Origin: Roseiarcus sp963820795
GTDB taxonomy: Bacteria > Pseudomonadota > Alphaproteobacteria > Rhizobiales > Beijerinckiaceae
Direction: 5' to 3'
NCBI GenBank assembly: GCA_963820795.1
Contig: CAWGBJ010000006.1
Span: forward strand, 62,001-126,000
DNA length: 64,000 bases
In this document: in pieces, positions 27,666-38,084 of the stretch
Numbering within the stretch: the stretch's first letter is position 1
Layout: every line of letters begins with the position of its first letter
Position numbers and translations under genes: made by a program
The notes under the pieces: generated by a model
Database searches by the model: none
Seen by the model: the letters and a program-made list of their open reading frames with translations, nothing else
What the model was told of the DNA's origin: nothing

Positions 27666-28166
27666 GCAACGAAAGCCGCCGCAGGGCCGGAAGCGAAGAA
27701 CCTTTCCGATCCCCGCCCGGCCGCCGGCCCTGGCGCGTCTGCGCAAAAGAAGGGCCCGTTTCGCTTGTTCTGCCTGATAATGCCTGCCAACCGGGAAAAT
27801 CGCTCCGGCCGCTCCTCGAGCGATTGCACAATTCCGTTGTATTTCATTGCCTTGAGCGGATTTGCTCCGGCGGAAGGGAAAGACAGAACAGGGTAATCAT
27901 TTTCCCTGCGAAGGCCTATAACAGGACAGAACTCGGCAAGAGAGGGCGATGCGCAAAACCGGCTTCATGGGTCCAGCGGGAGAGCCTGATCGTCAAGAAT
28001 TTCTAAACTCTCAGAACTTGCGCCAGCGGATCTCGCGCCGAGCTTGCAGGGGACAGCGCTAGAAGACTGACGCCGAATGGAAATTGTCCACCAGCCTCAA
28101 CCCCGCGCTCCGCGCGGCCAGGGGCCGAGTGGAAACGAACGCCTTCGATGTGTTACAAATGGAATT
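27666..28166. other. Intergenic region downstream of prfC
   Basis: About 500 bases with no supported gene. It includes ACCGGGAAAATC, AGGGAAAGACAGAACAGGG and ATTTTCCCTGCG motifs reminiscent of the TTCCCTG-rich dispersed repeats at 960-1140 and 50571-50756. The match is too weak to call a third copy. Confidence 0.4.
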
Positions 28167-28460
28167 GTGACGCGCGAAGAAGCGATAGGCCGGCTACTCG
28201 CAAACCAGTCCGAACTGAGGCGGCTCGGCGTCGAGAGGCTTTATTTGTTCGGCTCGACCGCACGCGACGAGGCGGAGGACAGTTCCGACGTCGATTTGTT
28301 TTTCGATTACCAGAAGGGAAAGTTCGGACTCTTTGAACTTATCGACGTGAAGGAATATGCGGCCACCATCCTTGGCCGTAAGGCCGATGTCATGACGCGT
28401 GACAGCCTGCACAAAGCGCTGCGGCAGAAGATCGAAGCGTCCGCCGTGCGCGTGTTCTAA
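28167..28460 (+). CDS. MNT-type nucleotidyltransferase (antitoxin-like)
   Basis: The 97-residue product has the minimal nucleotidyltransferase motif GSTARDEAEDSSDVDLFFDY, matching G-S-x-A-R-x-E-x(4)-S-D-x-D-L with both metal-binding aspartates. I infer a GTG start at 28167 with GGA upstream; an earlier in-frame ATG at 28077 is less consistent with the family length. MNT proteins of this type AMPylate a HEPN toxin encoded next door. Here the following frame is a short HEPN remnant. Confidence 0.82.
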   Translation: MTREEAIGRLLANQSELRRLGVERLYLFGSTARDEAEDSSDVDLFFDYQKGKFGLFELIDVKEYAATILGRKADVMTRDSLHKALRQKIEASAVRVF

Positions 28461-28567
28461 TGGCCGTGCGGTCGCTTGCTCCACGATTGATCGACATCGT
28501 TGAAGCGATCGCCAGGATTCGGGAGACGCTTGGCGATATCACGCTCGAAATCTTTTCATGCCGGTAG
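28460..28567 (+). pseudogene. Truncated HEPN-domain (DUF86-like) fragment
   Basis: The ATG overlaps the MNT stop (TAATG), the usual coupling in MNT/HEPN modules. Only 35 codons remain: APRLIDIVEAIARIRETLGDI matches the first helix of HEPN proteins, then the frame ends at 28567. The RNase motif R-x4-6-H, found near the C-terminus of intact HEPN toxins, is absent. The fragment overlaps the start of the next gene by 10 nt, suggesting a deletion joined the two. Confidence 0.6.
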
Positions 28568-29922
28568 CGCTGCGCGACATCGTCGTTCCCGATTTCGGCG
28601 TCCCTGTCGATCCGCCGCGGATTCCCGCCGCGACTTACGCAGCGCGCTGCGACGAGGCCTATGCGAGAGCCGGATCGGATTGGCTCGTCGTCTATGCCGA
28701 CCGCGAGCATCACGCCAACATGGCCTTTCTCTCGGGCTTCGAGCCGCGCTTCGAAGAGGCGCTGCTCCTGCTCGGTCCCGGAAGACGACGCTGCCTCGTG
28801 GTCGGCAACGAGGGCCTCGGATACGCGCCGGAAGCCGGTCTCCCGGGGCTCGACGTGGCGTTGGCGCAGAGCTTCGGCCTCATGGGCCAGGATCGTTCGC
28901 GAAAGCCGAACCTCGAAGCCGTGCTGCGAGACGCGGGCTTGAGCGCCGGGCAGACGATCGGGCTCGTGGGCTGGAAATACCTCGAGCCTCCGGAGTGGGA
29001 GCGGCCCGGACCGGGCTTTTTCGTTCCCCATTATCTTGTCGCCCTGCTCGGCGACATCGCCGGGGCGCCGGAGGCGCTGAAGGACGCGACCCCGGTCCTC
29101 ATGCACCCGACGGCGGGATTGCGTTCGACGATCGACGCCGACCAGATCGCGCTGCACGAATGGGGGGCGGCGCGCGCCTCCGCCGCCGTCTGGCGCATCG
29201 TGACCGGAACGCAGCTCGGCGTCAGCGAAATGGAGGTGGCGGCCCGGATGGGCTATGCCGGCGAAGTGCTCACCGCCCATGTGATGTATGCGACCGGCAA
29301 CTCGCGCCATCCGGTGGTCGGCCTGCGCTCGCCGGGCGGCCGGATCCTCCGGCGCGGCGACGGCGCGGCGACGGCCATCGGCTTTTGGGGCGGGCTGTCG
29401 GCCCGCGCCGGCCTGATTGCCGAGGATGACGAAGCGTTCCTGAAGACGGCGGCCGTCTATTTCGAGGCGCTGATCGCCTGGTACGAGGCCGCGGAGATCG
29501 GCACGACCGGAGGCGAAGTGTTCGAGGCGGTCGGCGCGGCGCTGGCGCGCGGCGACTTGAGCTCGGCGCTCAATCCGGGCCACCTGACGGGTCACGACGA
29601 GTGGATCCATACGCCGATCCGCCCCGGCTCCGCCGAGCGTATCGCCTCGGGCATGCCGTTCCAGGTCGACATCATTCCGACGCCCTTGCCGGCCGGATGG
29701 GCGCTGAATTGCGAGGACGGCGTGGTTTTCGCCGACGATTCGCTCAGCGCCGCGTTGAAAGCCCGTCACCCGGCGGCGTTCGATCGCATCGAGGCGCGAC
29801 GGCAATTCGTCCGCGACCGGCTCGGCGTCGCCATCCGCGACTCGGTCCTGCCGCTGTCGTCCACCCCCTTGTGTCTGCCGCCGTTCTGGCTGACGCCGGG
29901 CCGGCTCCTGGCGCGATCCTGA
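28558..29922 (+). CDS. M24 (Xaa-Pro aminopeptidase-like) family protein
   Basis: The 454-residue product has an N-terminal creatinase-like domain (WLVVYADREHHANMAFLSGF, EALLLLGPGRRRCLVVGNEG) and a C-terminal pita-bread domain with NPGHLTGHDEW and CEDGVVFAD. The GH...H and Glu segments are placed as in M24 enzymes, but the first two metal-binding aspartates (normally in D-x-G...D-x-T-R) are not evident. It may therefore be a non-peptidase relative. The ATG at 28558 overlaps the truncated HEPN frame. The substrate is unknown. Confidence 0.75.
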   Translation: MPVALRDIVVPDFGVPVDPPRIPAATYAARCDEAYARAGSDWLVVYADREHHANMAFLSGFEPRFEEALLLLGPGRRRCLVVGNEGLGYAPEAGLPGLDVALAQSFGLMGQDRSRKPNLEAVLRDAGLSAGQTIGLVGWKYLEPPEWERPGPGFFVPHYLVALLGDIAGAPEALKDATPVLMHPTAGLRSTIDADQIALHEWGAARASAAVWRIVTGTQLGVSEMEVAARMGYAGEVLTAHVMYATGNSRHPVVGLRSPGGRILRRGDGAATAIGFWGGLSARAGLIAEDDEAFLKTAAVYFEALIAWYEAAEIGTTGGEVFEAVGAALARGDLSSALNPGHLTGHDEWIHTPIRPGSAERIASGMPFQVDIIPTPLPAGWALNCEDGVVFADDSLSAALKARHPAAFDRIEARRQFVRDRLGVAIRDSVLPLSSTPLCLPPFWLTPGRLLARS

Positions 29923-30249
29923 GGATTCGCGGTCGCCCTTAGAGCGCTATCTATTTGGGTCGCCCCTCGACCACCAGGGCTTGAACCCGGGCGACGGCGG
30001 CAACCGGATTCACATATCGTCGTTCGAGGTAGTGGTTGGTGGATGGACGGCTGGATTCGACCCGAAGGCGACCTTCAGGTTCGACGCGATGAACGGTTGG
30101 AAAGCGAGAGAAAGCGTTCTTTGGCTGAAGGCGCGGGTTGCCAGGAGCAAGCCATCTACCGATCACCCGCTGCAGTCACGCTTCGCCCCGCTGCTGGACA
30201 AGACGCCGCGGCTAAGAGACTATCGTGTCATGCCGTGTGGGGCGCTGCC
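29923..30249. other. Intergenic region upstream of the SAM-cyclase gene
   Basis: About 330 bases with no gene I can support. Short open frames on both strands show no recognisable domain. The promoter of the large signalling gene should lie here. Confidence 0.4.
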
Positions 30250-33200
30250 ATGAACGTCGGCGGGTGGCTTCGCAATCTGGGTCTCGACAAGTACGAGGCC
30301 GTTTTTCGCGAAAACGGGATCGACGAGCAGGTCCTCCGTCACATAACGGCGGAAGACCTCAGGGAGATCGGTGTCGCGACCGTCGGCGATCGACGCAAGC
30401 TGCTCGCCGCGATCGCGGAGTTGGCCGCGCTATCGCCCTCGACGGATTTTCGCCCGCCTCCGAGTCCGCCACTGCGCCCTAAAACCGCTGAGGTCTCGGC
30501 CGAGCGCCGTCCGCTCACGGTGATGTTTTGCGACCTCGTCGGCTCGACTGGCCTCGCCGCGAGGCTCGACGCCGAGGACTGGCGCAACCTCGTCAACGCC
30601 TATCTCGATGAAGCGTCAAAGGCCGTGACCGAATTTGGTGGCCATGTGCTGAAGAAGCTCGGCGACGGGCTGATGGGCCTCTTCGGTTATCCGAAGGCCC
30701 AAGAGAACGACGCCGAGCGCGCCGTGAGGGCGGCGCTGGCCATTCAGCGCGCGATCTTCGACCTTAATGGCAGGAACGCGGCCAAGGGCGCGCCAGAGCT
30801 TTCGGCCCGCATCGGCCTCGAGTTCAGGCCCCGTGGTTGTCGACTCGACAGGCGAGGTGTTCGGCGAAGCGCCGAACGTGGCGGCGCGCGTCCAAGCTGC
30901 CGCTGAGCCAGGGTCGGTCCTGGTCACGGGAAGTGTGCAGCGACAGGTGGCCGGACTCTTCGTCGTCGAGGAAAAGGGCGTGCACGAGTTGAAGGGCGTC
31001 GCCCAGCCTCTGTCGCTTTATCGGGTCGTTCGCGCCAGCGGCGGCGGCCGAAGGGGTGGCGCGCGGGCGCTCACGTCCTTTGTTGGGCGTGAGGACGACA
31101 TTGGGACGGTGCTCCGTCGCTGGGACCGCGTCCGCGCGGGTAAGGGCCAGTTTGTTCAGATCGTCGGCGAACCTGGGCTAGGGAAGTCCCGGCTGGTCGA
31201 GGAGTTCCACTCCCGGCTTGGTGAGACGCCGCACACCTGGGTTGAATGGAACTCGTCCCAGCTTTTGCAAAATACGCCCCTTCATCCAGTCGCGGAGTGG
31301 GGCCGGGCTCGCTTCGGCGGCCAAGACGTTGCAGCCGAAAGGCGGCTCACCGAGCTCGAGGCGACGCTCGCCCAGGTAAAGCTCGACGTCGAGGAAACGG
31401 CGACGCTTCTTGCGCCGCTGCTCGATATTCCGTTGCCAGCGGAACGTGTCCCCAAATTCGGCCCCGAAGAGCTGCGTCGGCGGCAACTAGCCGCGATGGT
31501 CGCCCTGCTTCTGGCCGGGGCTAGGACCCAGCCTGTCGTGCTCGCCTTCGAGGATCTGCATTGGGCGGATCCGACGTCGCTTGACCTCATCCAGGCGCTC
31601 GCCGAACGCGGCGCGCAAGCGCCGCTGCTCGTCGTCGCCACGACACGGCCCGAATTTCGCGCGCCCTGGGGGATGCGTTCACACCACGCGGTCGTTGCGC
31701 TTGCGCCACTCGACCGGACTGAAGTTCGACGCATGGTCGGCGAGATCGCCGCGCAGCACGCCTTACCGCAAGAGGTTGTCGAGCGGGTCAGCGAGCGCAC
31801 CGGCGGCGTGCCGCTATTCGTCGAGGAGGTTACGCGCCTATTGCTCGAGCGCGGCGACACCGGATCGCAGGCCCTCCCTCCCACACTTCAGCAGTCGCTC
31901 GCTGCGCGCCTCGACCGGCTCGGGGCTGCGCGCGAGGTCGCACAAATCGGCGCGGTGCTTGGGCGCGATTTTGCCTATGCGCTGCTGCGCGATGTGGCGC
32001 CCCTTGACGAATCCGCGCTTCAACCTGCGCTGGATCGGCTTGCCGAATCCGACCTGCTCTATGTGGAGGGCGCGCCGCCGCAGGCGAACTATCGCTTCAA
32101 ACATGCGCTGATCCAGGACGCCGCCTACGACAGCCTCCTTAAGAGCCGCAGGCAGGCGCTGCACCGGCGCGCGGCTGAACTTCTGCGCGGCGACCCCGAA
32201 CGCGCAGCCGCCGTTCCGGAAGTCATCGCCCATCATTTCACCCAAGCCGGTCTTGACGACCTCGGGATCGAATGGTGGGGGAAGGCGGGCGACCAGGCGC
32301 TCCGTCGCTCGGCTTTCCAGGAAGCGATCGCCCATCTCAGCAAGGCGATCGCCATGGCGGACAAAGCAACCGCCGCCGCGTCACGACGTGGGGCGGGGGA
32401 CTTGGCCGCCTCGAGCCAACGGATGAAGCTGCAATCCGACTACAGCCAAGCGATGATGTGGTCGAAGGGCTACGCCACTGAAGAGACGAAGGCCGCCCTC
32501 GCGCGCGCGGCCGAGCTGGCCGAACGGACCGGCGACTTTTCAGAGCGTTTCACCGCGTTGCAGGGTCAGTTTGGTGCGGCGGCCACAGGAGGCGAGTTAC
32601 GTTCTGCACGAGAGCTGGCCATGATGCTCTTGCGCGAAGCTGAGGATGCGGGACGGATTGGGGAAGCCGGCCGCGCCATTGGCCTGCTGGGCTTGATTGC
32701 CTACTGGCGCGGAGACTTTGATGATGCGCGGGCCTATTGCGAGCGGGCGCTCGACGCTCACGACCCGAACCCCGACCCGAAGGTTCGGGAAGTTCTCGGC
32801 GACCACAGCACTTACGCGTCGTCATTCCTGGCCGCGACCATGTGGCAATTGGGCGAGGTCGAACGCGCGCGCGAATTGATAGATACTTCAACCCGGCGCG
32901 CGTCCGAGCTCGGTCACACCGGGGCGATTGGCTTTGCGCTCTTCTGGAAGTCGTATCTGGAAGTCTGGCGTGGCGATCCCGTGGCGACGCTGAGCGCGGC
33001 TGAGGCTCTGGAGTCCGTCGCGCGAGAATATGCGATGGTGCAGTTTCTCAACGAGGCCGAACTGCATTCCGGTTGGGCGCGGGGTCGGATCAATGACCCG
33101 ATGGCTGGCGCAGCCCAAGTTCGACGGGTTCTGGCGGCTTTCGTCGATCAGGGCGTCAGGGTCAACTTGGGGTTTTACACCGGATTGCTGGCGCAGCTCG

Positions 33201-35959
33201 AGGCGGAAACGCTCGGCGCTGACAGCGCGCTCGCTCGCATCGACGAAGCCTTTGCCCTCTCGGACAAAGTCGAGCATCGTTGCTCGCTCTCCTTCCTACA
33301 TCGCGTGCGCGGTGAAATCCTGCTCAGGCGCGATCCCGCCGATCCAGTGCCCGCCGAGGAAGCATTGCGGACTTCAATCGCGATCGCGAAGGAGCAAGAC
33401 GCGCGCAGCCCGCTTCTTCTGGCGTCGCTCTCGCTCGCCAAGCTCTATCAATCGACCGGCCGCCCGCTCGAGGCGCACGATGTTCTCGCGCCCGCACTCG
33501 AAGGCTTTTCGCAGACGCCGGAAATGCAGGAGATCGCTGAGGCGCAGACGCTGTTGGCGGCGCTGTCGCACACGGAAGAGGTCAAATCCGCGGTCGCGCA
33601 GAGCCAACGTCGGCTGCATGTTCAAACAGCTTATGGCCATGCGATGATGTGGTCCAAGGGTTTTGCCGCTGAGGAAACCAAGATCGCATTCTCGCGCGCG
33701 GCGGCACTCGCGGCGAACGTGAGAGACTTTTCAGAGCGATTTGCTGCTGCGCATGGTCAATTTACGGTCGCGTTGTTGCGCGGCGAATTGTCCGCCGCGC
33801 GCAAGCTCGCATTGGCCATGCTTGAGGAAGCGGAAGTCGCCGGGCACCGTATGGAAGCTCACGTCGCTCGCCGTAGCCTCGCCTCAATCTTCTATTTCTG
33901 CGGCGACTACCTCGAGGCGCGCAACCTATGTGAGCGGTTACTCGACGCAAGCGATCCAGAACGCGACCAGGAGGCAAGGGAGCGCTTCGGCGACGACGTC
34001 GGAACTGTCGTATTGTCATGGCTCGCAATCACAAGCTGGCAGTTGGGTGAGGTCGATCGCGCGCGCGAACTCATCGAAGGATCAAAGCGGCGGGCGATCG
34101 AGCTTGAACATCCCACCTCGATGGCAACCCCGCTCTACCTGAATTCCGTCCTCGAGTTGTTGAGGGGCGACGCAGCCGCAGCATTGCGAGCGGCTGGGGC
34201 CTTGGAAGCTCTTGGCCGTGACCAGGGCATGATGCTCTTCCGCACCGAAGGCGAATTGCTGTCCGCAGCGGCACGCGGCCAGCTGGGAGACCAGGCAAGC
34301 GAGGTTGTAAAACTTCGCGAGGCCCTGACGGCATATCACGACCAGGGCGGGAGACTTTGCACGAGGTTCTTCAAGGGGCTGCTCGCAATGCTCGACGTGG
34401 AGGCGTCGGGAGCGCAGAGCGCGTTGGCTTGTATCGAAGAAGCTTTGACGAAGGCGGATCAAGCCGAGGACCGCTGGGATCTCCCGTACACACATCGTCT
34501 TCGGGGTGACATCCTACTAAAATGCGATCCGAGCAATGGCGCCGCCGCCGAGGATGCCTTCAAGACCGCCATTGCCATCGCGAAGGAGCAAGGCGCGCGT
34601 AGCCTTGGCCTGCAAGCTGCGCTGTCTCTAGCCAAGCTCGATTACTCGACGGGCCGCCCGTCGGAAGCCCATTCCGTTCTCGCGTCCGCCCTAGAAGGTT
34701 TCGCGCCGACCGACGAGATGCCCGAGATCGCTGAGGCGCAGACACTGTTGGCGGCGCTGTCGCAAACGGAAGAGGTCAAATCCGTAGAGGGGCAGCGGCA
34801 ACGCCGGCTGCATCTGCAAACGGCCTACGGCCAGGCGGTGATGTGGTCAAAGGGTTTCGCCGCTGAAGAAACAAAGGCCGCCTTCGCGCGCGCCGCAGAC
34901 CTAGCGGCGAAGAGCGACGATTTCTCAGAGCGCTTCGCGGCTGCCTTCGGTCAATGGACTACGGCGCTGGTGCGGAGCGAACTGCAATCCGCGCGCGAAC
35001 AGGCTTCGGCGTTCCTGCGGGAAGCGGAGGCCGCGGGGCGCGTCACAGAGGCCGGCGTCGCGCGCCGCGGCCTCGCTGTCATCTGCTACTATCTCGGCGA
35101 TCTCGCGGAGGCGCGAACACATTGTGAACGGGCGCTCAACTCTTGCCACCCCCACCATGAAGAGGAGGCGCGGGAACGCTACGGCGAGTACACGGGGACC
35201 AACGCGACCGCCATCCTCGCCGCCACGAATTGGCAGTTGGGCGAAGTCGAGCGCGCGCGCGAGCTCATCGACATTGCGAACCGGCGCGCGGCCGAGCGCG
35301 GGCATCCCCCGTCGATGGCCATTCCACTCATCATCAAGTGCCAACTCGAAATCCTGCGCGGCGACGCTGCGGCGGCGTTGAGCGCGGCCGAGGTCCTCGA
35401 GGTTCTCAGCCGAGAGCACGGAATGATGCTTTTTCTAGTCTATGCCGAATTGTTTACGGCTTGGGCGCGGGGCCGTCTCCATGACCCCGCGACCGGCACC
35501 GCAGAACTTCGGCAGACGCTGGCGGGCTTTGCGGATCAGGGCAACATGCTCGACGCGCCGTTCTTCCATGCGCTTCTGGCGGAGCTCGAGGCCGAGGCGC
35601 TCGATGCGGAAAGGGCGCTGGCTCGCATCGATGAAGCGCTGGCTCTCGCTATTCAAATCGAACAGCGCTGCCATCTCGCCTTCATGCATCGCCTCCGCGG
35701 CCAAATCTTGCTCAAGCGCGATCCCTCCAACCCTGCTCCCGCCGAAGAAGCTTACAAGACTGCGTTCGCGATCGCGAACGAACAGGGCGCCCGCAGCTTC
35801 GGCCTGCAAGCTGCGCTTGCGCTCGCCAAGCTCTATCAATCAACCGCCCGCCCCGTCGAAGCCCGCGCGGTCCTCGCACCCGCGCTGGAGGGCTTCACGC
35901 CGACGCCGGAAATGCCCGAGATCGCCGAGGCGCTGTCGCTGTCAGCGCGGTTGGCTTAG
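30250..35959 (+). CDS. SAM-domain / class III adenylate cyclase / AAA ATPase / TPR signalling protein, one frame break
   Basis: Read through one break near 30818 (one extra T), the gene encodes ~1,900 residues. Domains in order: a sterile alpha motif (3-65: WLRNLGLDKYEAVFRENGID); a class III nucleotide cyclase (~90-270: VMFCDLVGSTGLAARLD with a metal-binding Asp, then LKKLGDGLMGLFGYP); and an AAA/STAND ATPase (~285-560: VGRE, Walker A VGEPGLGKSRLVEEF near 303, Walker B VVLAFEDLHWADP). The C-terminus is ~1,180 residues of helical TPR-like sequence made of three copies of a ~395-residue unit. This SAM-cyclase-ATPase-TPR design is known in rhizobia and soil bacteria but its inputs are mostly unknown. 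The frame is open from the ATG at 30250. The start gene part (to 30906) and the rest (from 30767) lie in different frames. Confidence 0.85.
32429..35959 (+). repeat. Three ~1.19-kb tandem units coding the C-terminus of the SAM-cyclase protein
   Basis: Units begin at 32429, 33614 and 34808 (periods 1185 and 1194 nt); the last is slightly shorter. Each starts with an L-x-x-Q-(S/T)-x-Y-x-(Q/H)-A-(M/V)-M-W-S-K-G-(Y/F)-A-x-E-E-T-K segment. Each continues through WQLGEV(E/D)RARELI and ends near PE(M)xEIAEA. Units 2 and 3 look roughly three-quarters identical at DNA level over the start segment. Confidence 0.85.
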
Positions 35960-36353
35960 GTCTGGTTCTGGCTGGAAGCCTGCCGTTCCCGGACCCCCTA
36001 TTGGAGGGAAGGAATCCGCCCCGAGCGGGCATTGATCGAGGCGCCGGCAGAACATCGCGAAGGGAGGATTGAGATCACTCGAAGCCGACACCCGGGGCGA
36101 CCACAATGCGCAAATCCAGCGACAGGACAATTCGCGGAAAGCGACCCTCCTGGCCCGATACGGCGATATCGACCTCGATTCGCTGAGGGAGTGAACGGGC
36201 GACGCCATTCCCTTTGTAGCGCTCGCGAATCAGCTGCTATTTCGTTCGGCGCTGCCTTTGGCATCCTGCTCGGAGGAGATAGACTTCCACGACCCGAAGT
36301 CTCAGCGAAAAGCAGATTCATGTGAACCTTCTTCGTCGAACCAAGCCGGTCTG
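35960..36353. other. Intergenic region upstream of the MFS gene
   Basis: About 390 bases. A plus-strand open stretch ends in ARYGDIDLDSLRE before a stop near 36192, but it has no start codon in a sensible place and no recognised family. I see no supported gene. Confidence 0.4.
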
Positions 36354-38039
36354 ATGCGCATCGCGGCAGACAAACGCGCGCCGTCCGACGGCGGGATTTT
36401 CTCTCCCCTGCGCTACGCGGTGTTCCGGCGCATCTGGACCGCGAGCCTGTTGTCCAACCTCGGCCTCCTGATTCTCGGCGTCGGCGCGGCGTGGGCGATG
36501 ACGCAGCTCTCTTCGTCGCCCGGCATGGTGGCGCTGGTCCAGACCTCGCTGATGTTGCCGGTCGCGCTGGTGTCGACGCCAGCGGGCGCAATCGCGGACA
36601 TGTTCGATCGACGAATTGTCGGCCTTGTCGCTCTCTCGATCGCTTTGGCCGGCTCGCTTTCGCTCTCCGCCCTGGCATGGCTGGGCCTCGTGACGCCCGT
36701 CCTGCTGCTCGTCTCTTGCTTCGTCATTGGCAGTGGAATGGCGTTGTTCGGCCCAGCGTGGCAGGCGTCTGTCAGCGAACAGGTGCCGGCGGAGGCGCTG
36801 CCTGCGGCCGTCGCGCTCAACGGCATCAGTTACAACCTGGCCCGCAGCTTCGGGCCGGCGATCGGCGGCGTCATTGTCGCGTCGGCGGGGGCGGTCGCCG
36901 CCTTCGTCACCAATGCTGCTCTCTATCTGCCCCTCCTCATCGTCTTGTTTTTCTGGCGCCGGCTAAAGGAGCCGTCGCGGTTGCCGCCTGAGAGATTGGC
37001 GCGGGCGGTCATCTCCGGCGTTCGCTACATCGTGCACTCGCCGCCGATTCGGATTGTGCTCGGGCGGACATTGGTTACCGGAATCGCCGGCGGTTCGGTC
37101 TCGGCGCTGATGCCGATTGTCGCGCGCGACCTTCTGCATGGCGGCGCGCAAACCTACGGCCTCATGCTCGGGGCGTTCGGAATGGGCGCGGTGATCGGAG
37201 CGCTCAATATTTCCACGATTCGCAAGCGCCTGGGAGACGAAGCTTCGATTCGTCTGTGCATGGCGCTCATGGGCGTCTGTGTCGCGATTGTCGCGATCAG
37301 CCGCTCGCCGTTGCTGTCCGGAAGCGCGCTGGTCTTCGCGGGCGCCGCGTGGACGGCGTCGGTCACGCTGTTCAATGTCGGCGTTCAACTCGCCGCCCCT
37401 CGTTGGGTCGCTGGTCGAGCGCTGGCGGCCTATCAGGCGGCCATCACAGGTGGGATCGCATTCGGCAGCTGGGCGTGGGGCAGCACGGCAAACGTCATCG
37501 GGGTCGAGGGAGCGCTGCTCATTTCCGGCGCCGCATTGTGCGCCTCGCCATTGCTTGGCTTGTGGATGCGGATGCCGACGGTCAGCGGGCCCAACGAGCT
37601 GTCTCTCGACGTCCTCGCCGACCCGGAGGTGCGCTTGTCGCTGACCCCACGCAGCGGACCGATCGTCATCGAGATCGAATATCGCGTCGAGCCTGGCAAG
37701 GCGCGCCTCTTTTACGCCGTCATGCTGCACGTTCAGCTAAGCCGTCAGCGCAACGGCGCTTATGGCTGGTCGATCGCACGGGACATCGCTGACCCTGAAT
37801 TATGGACAGAGCGTTTTCATTGCCCGACCTGGCACGACTATCTGCGCCAGCGAAGCCGGTCGACCAAGTCGGAGCGCGCTCTACACTTGCGCGCCAACGA
37901 ATTTCATATCGGGCCGGAACCGATCCGGATACGCCGAATGTTGGAACGTCCTGTCGGATCTGTGCGCTGGAAGGACGACACTCCCGATCGATCCACCGCG
38001 ACCATCGCGCCGATTACAGGTCCTGGGACTGGCCCTTGA
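36354..38039 (+). CDS. MFS exporter with C-terminal cytosolic domain (MFS_3/EntS-like)
   Basis: The 561-residue product has a major facilitator core (residues ~20-410). It starts FSPLRYAVFRRIWTASLLSNLG and includes VSTPAGAIADMFDRR, typical of the MFS_3 (enterobactin exporter EntS-like) group. A ~150-residue C-terminal cytosolic extension (IVIEIEYRVEPGKARLFYAVM, RDIADPELWTERFHCPTWHDYLRQ) is also typical of the group's long members and resembles an antibiotic-monooxygenase-type fold. The ATG at 36354 is chosen because conserved sequence begins within ~15 residues; the frame is open to 36258. The substrate is unknown. Confidence 0.85.
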   Translation: MRIAADKRAPSDGGIFSPLRYAVFRRIWTASLLSNLGLLILGVGAAWAMTQLSSSPGMVALVQTSLMLPVALVSTPAGAIADMFDRRIVGLVALSIALAGSLSLSALAWLGLVTPVLLLVSCFVIGSGMALFGPAWQASVSEQVPAEALPAAVALNGISYNLARSFGPAIGGVIVASAGAVAAFVTNAALYLPLLIVLFFWRRLKEPSRLPPERLARAVISGVRYIVHSPPIRIVLGRTLVTGIAGGSVSALMPIVARDLLHGGAQTYGLMLGAFGMGAVIGALNISTIRKRLGDEASIRLCMALMGVCVAIVAISRSPLLSGSALVFAGAAWTASVTLFNVGVQLAAPRWVAGRALAAYQAAITGGIAFGSWAWGSTANVIGVEGALLISGAALCASPLLGLWMRMPTVSGPNELSLDVLADPEVRLSLTPRSGPIVIEIEYRVEPGKARLFYAVMLHVQLSRQRNGAYGWSIARDIADPELWTERFHCPTWHDYLRQRSRSTKSERALHLRANEFHIGPEPIRIRRMLERPVGSVRWKDDTPDRSTATIAPITGPGTGP

Positions 38040-38084
38040 TCAAGGTCGCGCCGGGTCGGCGCCGACACAACCGGAAGAGCATCG

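Noticed and set aside
29951..30166. Minus-strand 71-codon frame upstream of the cyclase gene
   Set aside because: No recognisable domain and no ribosome-binding site; treated as intergenic.
30250..35959. Treating the SAM-cyclase-ATPase protein as the cyclase of a Pycsar system with the membrane pair at 14-15 kb
   Set aside because: It is a large class III multi-domain protein 15 kb away; Pycsar cyclases are compact and adjacent to the effector. Kept only as a remark.
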